10,284 nt of DNA from Actinobacteria bacterium BACL4 MAG-120820-bin23 (lineage in GTDB: Bacteria > Actinomycetota > Actinomycetes > Nanopelagicales > Nanopelagicaceae). Every line of letters begins with the position of its first letter. Within the stretch, counting starts at the first letter, position 1. A program made the position numbers and the translations under genes. The DNA is taken from contig LIBD01000025.1 of NCBI GenBank assembly GCA_001437855.1, forward strand, positions 1 through 10,284, written 5' to 3'. Of the stretch, positions 5,442-10,284 are shown piece by piece. The notes below the pieces were generated by a model. The model was not told the origin of the DNA. It saw only the letters and a list, made by a program, of their open reading frames with translations, and made no database searches.

Positions 5442-6371
5442 CTACTTCATTTTCCTTTTCTTTCCTTCGTGGAGTATCGCCTCCATAAGCCGAAGCTGTT
5501 TCCTTAATCTAGCTATCTCATCCTCAGTTACTTTGCCATCAGAGGTAATATCGTCCACCTCATGAACAATTTCATCTAGTTCTTTTATTTGCCGCTTTTT
5601 TTCGCGATTTTCCTCTCGAGCCTCATCCATAGAATTCAAGACAATTCCAATAAGAACATTTAGCACAGTGAAAACAACGACAAAAATATAGGAAAGGAAA
5701 AAAGGTAGAGCCCAAGGACTAGTCTCAAGTGCCTCCTCCAAATAAGTTGGAAAGTTTTCAAGCGTTAGAAGTATAAATAGGGAAGTCAGGGCCAAGGTGA
5801 TATTTCCCCAACTCTCTGGGAGTTGCTCCCCAAATATGTAGACACCTGCCATTCCGTATATGAATAGAGCTAGGAAAATTAGTACTGCAACGCTCAAAAG
5901 TGGAGGTAGGCTCCTTACAATAGAGCTAGTTAACACACGAACTTCGGGTAAAAATCTAAAGATACGAACCAGCCGGAATATTCTAAGCAATCGAAGAATA
6001 ATAGTGTTACCAGAAAATAGCCCAAAGGATAGAACCACTATGCTAAAGTCGAATATATTCCATCCTTGGCGAAAAAAATTCCAAGGTTTCTTCCCATAAG
6101 AGACCAGGCGAATCATTAATTCACCCAGATATATAAACAGAGCATAGGTATCTAATTGATTTAAGGTCTCTCTGACACTTGAATCAATATCTGGCATAGT
6201 CAAAAGTGCAAGGCAAACTGCATTGACTAAGATTACAAATGCAACTATTAACTCGAATTGAGAGCTATAAACTAATCGAGCTAACCATTTGATTCGATGC
6301 TCTTCTAACTCGATTATCTCGCCGTAGGCCATTACAAAATTCTTACTAGTGATTTCTTTTGTTTTAGCCAT
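5442..6371 (-). CDS. Single-domain voltage-gated cation channel (NaChBac/NavAb-like fold) with variant selectivity filter
   Basis: A 309-residue ion-channel subunit, expected to form a tetramer in the cytoplasmic membrane. S1-S3 lie at about 38-58, 72-91 and 103-120, with acidic countercharges Glu84 and Asp108. S4 (about 123-140) carries five arginines at every third residue: Arg127, 130, 133, 136 and 139, a full voltage sensor. S5 is at about 154-182, the pore helix at 190-203, and S6 at about 220-248 with an Asn-containing VLNVLIGIVLNSM end. The filter is TLENFP (203-208); characterised bacterial sodium channels read TLESW, so the glutamate is kept but the Trp is Phe and a Pro follows. Residues 249-300 are a charged, heptad-rich helix, like the coiled-coil tetramerisation tail of this family. 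It is last in the four-gene unit, 32 bp after its neighbour. AAAGGA lies 11 bases before the ATG. Ion preference cannot be read safely. Confidence 0.9.
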   Translation of the reverse strand: MAKTKEITSKNFVMAYGEIIELEEHRIKWLARLVYSSQFELIVAFVILVNAVCLALLTMPDIDSSVRETLNQLDTYALFIYLGELMIRLVSYGKKPWNFFRQGWNIFDFSIVVLSFGLFSGNTIILRLLRIFRLVRIFRFLPEVRVLTSSIVRSLPPLLSVAVLIFLALFIYGMAGVYIFGEQLPESWGNITLALTSLFILLTLENFPTYLEEALETSPWALPFFLSYIFVVVFTVLNVLIGIVLNSMDEAREENREKKRQIKELDEIVHEVDDITSDGKVTEDEIARLRKQLRLMEAILHEGKKRKMK

Positions 6372-6384
6372 GACAAAATTTGTC
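6372..6384. promoter_or_regulatory. Perfect 13-bp palindrome abutting the channel start codon
   Basis: GACAAA-A-TTTGTC lies immediately upstream of the channel ATG (6369-6371) and overlaps the first bases of its Shine-Dalgarno (AAAGGA, complement of 6383-6388). It could be an operator, or in RNA a weak 5-bp hairpin that partly covers the ribosome binding site and lowers channel translation relative to the upstream operon genes. At 13 bp in AT-rich DNA, chance remains possible. Confidence 0.3.
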
Positions 6385-6403
6385 CTTTTTCTGGGACTAA
6401 AAC

Positions 6404-6847
6404 CTATTTTGAAGAGTAGTACTCGTTAGATCGCCGCGATAATAAAAGAATTATCGGTGCTGCAGAAAACATCACGTAAAAAACATATTCCCAATTCGAT
6501 ACAGTGACGCGAGTGTAGCCAATAAAAGCTAACAATTTAACGCCTGCCATCGCAAGAACAATGAATCTTGCAACTGGCCTGGGACCTGTTGCAAAGTATA
6601 TTGCCGCTAACTCAAGACTGGCCCAAATAACTATTATTAGACCTAATTTTTGGCTCAGATTTAAATTCTCTGAATTTACTGATCCGTATATAAAATTGAA
6701 GTAAAAACCAGGGACAGAGAGAAAAGTGGTTATGCCTTGAAACAAGGTCGCAAAAGCTGATATTGCGGTTAAAGCGAGCCCAATACTCGCAGAGGTAGGT
6801 AATCGATCAAAAAGTCTGGATCCTGAAAATGCGTTTTTTGATCTCAC
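6404..6847 (-). CDS. Four-helix membrane protein of unknown function
   Basis: A 147-residue integral membrane protein with four predicted helices at about 20-45 (SIGLALTAISAFATLFQGIT region), 67-87, 92-112 and 117-137, short loops and charged ends: basic N-terminus (MRSKNAFSGSRLFDR) and C-terminal RRSNEYYSSK. The loop between helices 1 and 2 (about 46-66) is polar and Asn/Ser-rich. The start is GTG at 6847, three bases after the stop of the upstream gene, with AGGGGA (complement of 6854-6859) six bases before it, inside the end of that gene. This spacing makes translational coupling very likely. No catalytic motif is visible and I do not recognise the family. Its place between a coiled-coil membrane protein and the cation channel suggests an accessory subunit of the same membrane assembly; this is inferred only from gene order. 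Confidence 0.8.
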   Translation of the reverse strand: MRSKNAFSGSRLFDRLPTSASIGLALTAISAFATLFQGITTFLSVPGFYFNFIYGSVNSENLNLSQKLGLIIVIWASLELAAIYFATGPRPVARFIVLAMAGVKLLAFIGYTRVTVSNWEYVFYVMFSAAPIILLLSRRSNEYYSSK

Positions 6848-6850
6848 GGG

Positions 6851-7924
6851 TCATCCCCTCACTTCACTATTAGAATTAAGGTCAAGAATCTGCTCTATCA
6901 AACCGTGACCCTCAGAAGCCATAGCCTCAGATTGGGCCAGTAAGTTCGCACCTCTATATTCAGAACATATTTCTCTGTATTCAGCCTCTAATTGCCACAT
7001 TGCAGATTTGAGAGCCTCTTCTTGAATCCGTAGTTTCTCAGGCGTCATTTTGCTCCGCCCAGGGGTCATAATTTTTTTGTTAAGCCCCTTTAGTTTCCTC
7101 TTAATTCTCTTCTCTCGTCGCTTTGCTCGGTCCATTTGGACCTCGATTTCAGCATGATTGAAATAAGACAGAGCCATTGCACTCAAAACAAATGACATTT
7201 GAACTACGAAGAATAAAAGGGTTCCAAAGGCTGTCATTGAAAGACCAAATGTAAATGGAGCACTCTGAACAGAATCACTTCGAATTGCAGAAAGCAGTAA
7301 GATTACTATTGATATAAATATTGCCAGTATGACCATTCCCCAGATCTGCCATCTAGGCTGTGGGTTACCTCGATCAGCTTGCATTTTTAGAGTCAAACCA
7401 ATTAGGTGAGCAGAGATAATGCTAAGGAATGAAAAACTGCCTGTAATCAAGATACCTTTGATGCCCTCATCGTTAAGTATCTTCTCGACAGCTGGTAGAG
7501 TGACTAAAAACTCACCGATTGAAAGCATCGCGAGAGCAGCCCAATACAATGGCAGTGATACAACTCGAATGCGAGCTGCTTTACTAACTGGATTTTCATT
7601 CGGTAAACCTCTTTTCTCTAAATCCAACTTCTCTATCTCTGCTTTTATGGTGGAGCTCTCTGAAATGAGCTGGGCTATCTCGTCCTTTGCCTCTGCAACC
7701 CCTACAACGTCTTCCTCTGTTAATGTCACAGACTGACCACGGTAAACGTGTAGCTGATTCTCTAGTTCTTTCACCTTTTTCGAGAACTGGGCGTGCATTT
7801 TCTCTAGAAATGGGACTGGTCTGTCTCCCCATAGCTCGTGAGGGTGATTGGCTTTGCCATGTAGTTTTCCTTTCTTGCGAGCCCTACGTAAAGCACTGCT
7901 ATGGCTTGAGAATATATTCCTCAT
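6851..7924 (-). CDS. Four-helix membrane protein with coiled coils on both sides, function unknown
   Basis: A 357-residue protein. The N-terminus is basic (RRARKKGKLHGK), residues 38-106 form a predicted coiled coil with regular Leu/Ile/Val heptads, and four membrane helices follow at about 122-146, 155-179, 194-213 and 226-252. The cytoplasmic C-terminal part (256-335) is highly basic at first (AKRREKRIKRKLKG) and then a second long amphipathic helix (KLRIQEEALKSAMWQLEAEY). Helix 1 contains GEF (137-139) and helix 2 AHLIG (172-176), polar residues inside the membrane that could be functional. With both ends in the cytoplasm, the two coils could pair. AAAGGAG (complement of 7932-7938) lies seven bases before the ATG and overlaps the stop codon of the vWA gene, 12 bp away. 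Family not recognised. The design suggests a structural or signalling membrane scaffold acting with the vWA protein and the channel. Confidence 0.82.
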   Translation of the reverse strand: MRNIFSSHSSALRRARKKGKLHGKANHPHELWGDRPVPFLEKMHAQFSKKVKELENQLHVYRGQSVTLTEEDVVGVAEAKDEIAQLISESSTIKAEIEKLDLEKRGLPNENPVSKAARIRVVSLPLYWAALAMLSIGEFLVTLPAVEKILNDEGIKGILITGSFSFLSIISAHLIGLTLKMQADRGNPQPRWQIWGMVILAIFISIVILLLSAIRSDSVQSAPFTFGLSMTAFGTLLFFVVQMSFVLSAMALSYFNHAEIEVQMDRAKRREKRIKRKLKGLNKKIMTPGRSKMTPEKLRIQEEALKSAMWQLEAEYREICSEYRGANLLAQSEAMASEGHGLIEQILDLNSNSEVRG

Positions 7925-7936
7925 TTGATATCTCCT

Positions 7937-9007
7937 TTAATTGTTTCCACTATTACAGGCTTGATCTAAAGAAGTTTGCTGACGATTTTGGAGTCCTACA
8001 GCTTTCCAAAAGCCATTCCAGTAAGCATCTAATTTGGATGTGAGTTCAGGATTAAACTTCGTTCCTCCTCCTTGACCAATTACTTCTACTCTTATTTTCA
8101 CCTTAGAAGAGAAGAGAATTCCACTCTGTGACGCTACGATTTCTCCATTTTTTTGAGCATCCAAAAGGGTTGCACTATTCTTTATCGCATAGAAAGTGTT
8201 CCAAGGTCCAGTTTTTGTAATTTTTGGAGAGTTATTAAGCATGTCACTTGCAATAGCAATACATAATTTAGCTTTCTTTCCTTTACTTAGGTCCCTGGCA
8301 ACAGCTGCGGCGACCCTCACGGCACCGACAACATCAGAGCACCCTCCTTTTTTACACTTAGGGCTTGTTAAGAAGATGGCATCTGCTTTCTTAATGCCAT
8401 TACTTAGCTTATTAATAATTGTGCAAACTTCCTTCGTAGCTTGAGTTCTTATACTCGGTGTCACGTTATCCATAAAAAGGCCTTGCTTTAGATTCTCTTC
8501 AGCACTTTTTTCACACTCTATGCCAGTGGGAGAAATAATGGTCTCATCCTGAATATACTTCTCTACCAATTCTCGATAGACGCCGGAACCACCAAAAAAA
8601 TCTTTATAGATGTCTCTCATTCGCGCCTCTGTGGGATTGCCACCACCAACTTTATTAATCATAAATGACCAAAGTCGTTCTGTATCTTTGATAGATATTA
8701 TCTCTATTGGTGTTGAGGAAGAGGAATTAGAATTTATGACCGAGATACTGAGATCTGTCGGTTTCTTGGGAGTTAAACCTTTTCTATTGGGAGCCCCCAT
8801 TGCGCTGTCTAATCTCTCTAACAATGAATTTCTCAGGAGGCGCCAGAGGTTGATGCTGTCTGAGGAGCCAGAGATATCGAGAAGGTAAATAACTTTCTCT
8901 GAGCTAGGAAAGAGACTGTGATTCCTAGCTTCAACCCTTGGAATCCCTGTCAATAAAAGTGAGAGGACGAGAACTAAAAAAAGATGTTGTTTCTTAGCCT
9001 TAAGCAA
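7937..9007 (-). CDS. Secreted von Willebrand factor A-like protein with MIDAS-type metal site
   Basis: A 356-residue exported protein. Residues 1-27 look like a signal peptide (MLKAKKQ, core LFLVLVLSLLLTG, cleavage near VEA-R). A vWA-like fold seems to span about 37-310: first strand VIYLLDISGSSDS holds the DxSxS metal-binding motif (Asp44, Ser46, Ser48); SDVVGAVRVAAAVA (224-237) sits where the family has a Thr-containing loop before a helix, with Ser224 in place of Thr; and IAIASDM (250-256) gives the third site, Asp255. Between strands there is a long insert (about 105-200). Cys165, 195, 218, 223, 249 and 351 could form disulphides. vWA domains bind protein ligands through a divalent cation. 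The start is TTG at 9007, chosen because GAGAGG lies seven bases upstream and no ATG precedes residue 70. It heads the operon with the coiled-coil membrane protein and channel. vWA is inferred from motifs; full fold unproven. Confidence 0.78.
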   Translation of the reverse strand: MLKAKKQHLFLVLVLSLLLTGIPRVEARNHSLFPSSEKVIYLLDISGSSDSINLWRLLRNSLLERLDSAMGAPNRKGLTPKKPTDLSISVINSNSSSSTPIEIISIKDTERLWSFMINKVGGGNPTEARMRDIYKDFFGGSGVYRELVEKYIQDETIISPTGIECEKSAEENLKQGLFMDNVTPSIRTQATKEVCTIINKLSNGIKKADAIFLTSPKCKKGGCSDVVGAVRVAAAVARDLSKGKKAKLCIAIASDMLNNSPKITKTGPWNTFYAIKNSATLLDAQKNGEIVASQSGILFSSKVKIRVEVIGQGGGTKFNPELTSKLDAYWNGFWKAVGLQNRQQTSLDQACNSGNN

Positions 9008-9014
9008 AGGTACG

Positions 9015-9020
9015 CCTCTC
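9015..9020 (-). promoter_or_regulatory. Ribosome binding site deciding the TTG start of the vWA gene
   Basis: GAGAGG on the minus strand lies seven bases before TTG at 9005-9007. No ATG or GTG in the same frame gives a product with a signal peptide, so this site is the main support for the rare TTG start. Confidence 0.6.
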
Positions 9021-9036
9021 GTTGGAATTAAAGAAC

Positions 9037-9064
9037 TTTATAGTGCGCATCATCATCAGCACAA
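9037..9064 (-). promoter_or_regulatory. Candidate promoter of the vWA-channel operon
   Basis: On the minus strand TATAAA (9037-9042) matches the -10 consensus at five of six positions, with TTGTGC (9059-9064) 16 bases upstream as a modest -35. Initiation near 9030 would leave a leader of about 22 bases that contains the GAGAGG ribosome binding site. Confidence 0.45.
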
Positions 9065-9306
9065 TACCTCCAAGCAACTTTTTTGACCGTAAATGGCAGA
9101 GCTGACCTTAAATAGCATGAAAATCGAAGGTGCAGGAGTCGAGCTAGTCGCTTCCTATCTCTTTGAAAAGTCCAAATGCACCAGTAATTTTTATGGTGTT
9201 ATCTGTGCTCGATCCAGGCACTGCCACTAATTTTTTTGGATTTTTATCTGCACGAAGTTTCCAGGCTAGGAATGTATATAAAAGCAAGGCCTTATGTGCG
9301 TTGTTA

Positions 9307-9501
9307 TTACTTGCTGCACTCTTCCTGGATCTCACTCTGTGTTGCCGAAATTATCCCTGCCTTCTTAGCTTCCATCAATTCAAAGACACATGAAATGTAA
9401 CCGCCACCTGAGTCCTCTGAATCTTCACTGTTTGAACCACAACTAATAAACACAGGGCTTAGAATTAACGTTAGTAATGCCACCGAAACTCTTATTTTCA
9501 T
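9307..9501 (-). CDS. Small secreted lipoprotein of unknown function
   Basis: A 64-residue product starting at the ATG at 9501 (MKIRVSVALLTLILSP...). Residues 1-20 are a lipoprotein signal peptide: two basic residues, an apolar core, and a lipobox VFIS-C with Cys21 as the lipidated residue, followed by GSNSED. Phe at -3 is unusual for a lipobox. The mature part is a Ser/Asp/Glu/Gly-rich spacer (22-35) and a short helix (EAKKAGIISATQSEIQEEC) framed by Cys38 and Cys62, which could form a disulphide. Starting 18 bp upstream at 9519 is possible (MCYGLS before MKIRV) but would bury the basic n-region, so I prefer 9501. No clear Shine-Dalgarno is present; a TAAAAT on the minus strand at 9530-9535 might be a -10. 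It is last in a string of tiny leftward genes. The family is not recognised. Confidence 0.7.
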   Translation of the reverse strand: MKIRVSVALLTLILSPVFISCGSNSEDSEDSGGGYISCVFELMEAKKAGIISATQSEIQEECSK

Positions 9502-9565
9502 TGATAAACCGTAACACATTCACTAAACAATTTTAGGTTCTTGGAACAGAATTTGAAATCTTCTT

Positions 9566-9802
9566 TTAGTACTCCCAGAGACTTGGGTCAGAAGAAATAA
9601 ATGCCAAAACCAGAATCCCTAATACGAAAGCAAGCCCAATTCCTAATTTCCAACCTGTGCTTATTTTTTGGCTCATCTCATTAAAAGAATGTTGATAATC
9701 GAGCGGATGTGTCTCAAGTGTCCAGTTTGCTCCATCCCAATAACGATTACATGGCTTACCATCAGGATCGGGATACCAACCTGGCGGTACTTGAGACATC
9801 AT
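9566..9802 (-). CDS. DUF2510 protein with one C-terminal membrane helix
   Basis: A 78-residue protein. Residues 4-34 are a DUF2510 domain: PPGWYPDPDGKP, then RYWDGANWT with the conserved Trp/Tyr and Gly residues. A short polar linker is followed by a single apolar helix at about 51-69 (WKLGIGLAFVLGILVLAFI), then a short tail. DUF2510 is a small Trp-rich domain found mainly in actinobacterial membrane proteins and is thought to sit in the cytoplasm; its ligand is not known. The start has two consecutive ATG codons at 9802 and 9799; AGG directly abuts the first, too close to act as a Shine-Dalgarno for it. It lies 26 bp downstream of the 54-residue membrane protein gene. A second copy of the same architecture occurs at 10025-10252, so the two are probably an old tandem duplication. 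Confidence 0.85.
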   Translation of the reverse strand: MMSQVPPGWYPDPDGKPCNRYWDGANWTLETHPLDYQHSFNEMSQKISTGWKLGIGLAFVLGILVLAFISSDPSLWEY

Positions 9803-9828
9803 CCTAAAAATACTTTCTTGTTTGTAAT

Positions 9829-9993
9829 TTAAGCGCTTGCCTTAGGGGATGCGACTAGGACTCCAATTACGCCAAATACACCGAAGAGAAGTCCGATGAA
9901 TGTCCAAAGGCCAACATTTAAGTTCTTTTTCTTTGCCTGGCTGTTGCAAATTGCAGCACAAGCAACCCAAGCTAGCAATATAAATATTTCCAT
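9829..9993 (-). CDS. 54-residue two-helix membrane protein between the DUF2510 genes
   Basis: An ATG at 9993 opens a 54-codon frame ending in TAA at 9829-9831. A perfect AGGAGG (complement of 9998-10003) stands four bases upstream, the strongest Shine-Dalgarno in the window, which makes this a confident gene despite its size. Helix 1 covers about 2-16 (EIFILLAWVACAAIC), a basic Lys-rich turn follows (NSQAKKKNLN, 17-26), and helix 2 covers about 28-48 (GLWTFIGLLFGVFGVIGVLV). The pattern, a short first helix, a basic loop and then a W-x-x-x-GLLFG helix, resembles a widespread class of tiny bacterial membrane proteins with an AxxKGRSxxxWxxxGLxxG-type motif, whose role is not established. It lies 31 bp after one DUF2510 gene and 26 bp before the other, so the three are likely co-transcribed. 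Confidence 0.85.
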   Translation of the reverse strand: MEIFILLAWVACAAICNSQAKKKNLNVGLWTFIGLLFGVFGVIGVLVASPKASA

Positions 9994-10024
9994 TTTTCCT
10001 CCTAGTTAACGTTTAAAACTCAAA

Positions 10025-10252
10025 CTAGAGCGGTACGAGAAACATCCCAAGGATAAGCGCAACTGCCAATATTGCAAATAAAACTCTTTCATTTCCATCA
10101 ATTCCAACTTTTTTCGGTATTGGGGCTGATTTGTTTGGAATTATTGAAAGAGGTCTTGTTTCTTTAGTCCAGGCATTTCCATCCCAATATTTCTCCGCAG
10201 GTTTTCCATCTGGATCTGAATACCAACCTGGTGGCACAGAGTGAGTGGACAT
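10025..10252 (-). CDS. DUF2510 protein with one C-terminal membrane helix (paralogue of 9566-9802)
   Basis: A 75-residue protein with a DUF2510 domain at residues 6-35 (VPPGWYSDPDGKPAEKYWDG then WTKETRPL) and a Pro/Lys/Ser-rich linker (36-52) leading to one membrane helix at about 57-74 (VLFAILAVALILGMFLVP) that ends the protein. GAGAGG (complement of 10256-10261) lies three bases before ATG at 10252, a rather tight ribosome binding site. The DUF2510 domain is close to that of the 9566-9802 protein (shared GWYxDPDGKP and YWDGxxWTxET blocks) while linker and helix have diverged, which fits duplication followed by drift. It is the first gene visible in the leftward cluster; its promoter would lie at or beyond the right edge. 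The function of DUF2510 is unknown; a membrane-anchored cytoplasmic domain is the expected arrangement. Confidence 0.87.
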   Translation of the reverse strand: MSTHSVPPGWYSDPDGKPAEKYWDGNAWTKETRPLSIIPNKSAPIPKKVGIDGNERVLFAILAVALILGMFLVPL

Positions 10253-10284
10253 ATCCCTCTCTTTGTTGAGGCCTCGCCTGTTGA

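Larger units (their letters stand above)
9008..9306. other. Intergenic stretch of about 300 bp without a convincing gene
   Basis: The right-hand limit of the vWA operon and the end of the small lipoprotein gene enclose this stretch. It holds the operon promoter and ribosome binding site at its left end. The rest (about 9070-9306) shows a perfect 8-bp palindrome AAGGCCTT around 9286-9293 and an AT-rich tract, but no strong terminator or RNA structure. A minus-strand frame runs through 9144-9335, but it has no Shine-Dalgarno, no recognisable motif and starts inside the lipoprotein gene. Confidence 0.5.

Noticed and set aside
7419..8043. Plus-strand and alternative minus-strand frames of 78-118 codons across the coiled-coil protein and end of the vWA gene
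   Set aside because: They lie within two well supported genes with good ribosome binding sites and have unnatural composition; shadows of those frames.
9144..9335. Minus-strand frame of 63 codons between the lipoprotein and the vWA operon
   Set aside because: It starts at a GTG inside the lipoprotein gene, has no Shine-Dalgarno and no recognisable motif. The C-terminal half looks mildly protein-like, so a remnant cannot be excluded, but there is not enough support to call it.
9163..9393. Plus-strand frame of 76 codons in the same area
   Set aside because: It overlaps the lipoprotein gene on the other strand and its hydrophobic parts mirror that gene; no ribosome binding site.
1..10284. Genomic island, prophage or transposon
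   Set aside because: No integrase, transposase, tRNA end, direct repeats or phage structural gene were seen, and base composition looks even across the window.

Overview
The window looks like chromosome from a low-GC actinobacterium. The clearest taxonomic hints are two DUF2510 proteins (motif PPGWYxDPDGKP...YWDGxxWT, almost confined to Actinobacteria), a staphylococcal-nuclease-like protein ending in an actinobacterial-style Excalibur motif (DRDGDGVGCD), a YbjN/TY-Chap type protein, compact gene packing and likely leaderless starts. AT-rich composition with small intergenic gaps would fit a freshwater Nanopelagicales (acI) lineage, but that placement is inference. No RNA gene, transposon, CRISPR array or phage module was seen.

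Left part (1-1808): the 5' end of a leftward membrane protein (1-141), then three rightward genes of unknown function: a 60-residue membrane protein (282-464), a soluble helical-repeat protein with Sel1/TPR-like stretches (505-1260), and a membrane protein with a Ser/Thr/Ala linker and acidic tail (1398-1808).

Middle (1832-5355): a leftward pair of secreted hydrolases, an Excalibur nuclease and a subtilisin-family protease whose genes overlap by 8 nt. Divergent from it is a rightward pair: a YbjN/TY-Chap-like putative chaperone and an AAA+ ATPase of the CbbX/SpoVK/EccA type that carries a Clp-N-like N-terminal region. The shared 141-bp spacer has a recognisable promoter for the nuclease, placed so that its transcript should be leaderless, and a perfect TATAAT for the chaperone gene.

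Right-centre (5442-9007): a tightly packed leftward operon of four genes: a secreted protein with a von Willebrand A-like metal site, a four-helix membrane protein with coiled coils on both sides, a small four-helix membrane protein, and a single-domain voltage-gated cation channel with an unusual selectivity filter. This looks like an envelope-associated system with an ion channel; I know of no described system with this composition.

Right end (9307-10252): a cluster of four tiny leftward genes: DUF2510-TM, a 54-residue two-helix membrane protein, a second DUF2510-TM, and a small lipoprotein. The 9008-9306 stretch contains the promoter for the vWA operon and otherwise no convincing gene.

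The best candidates for something undescribed are the vWA/coiled-coil/channel operon and the YbjN-chaperone/Clp-N-CbbX pair.
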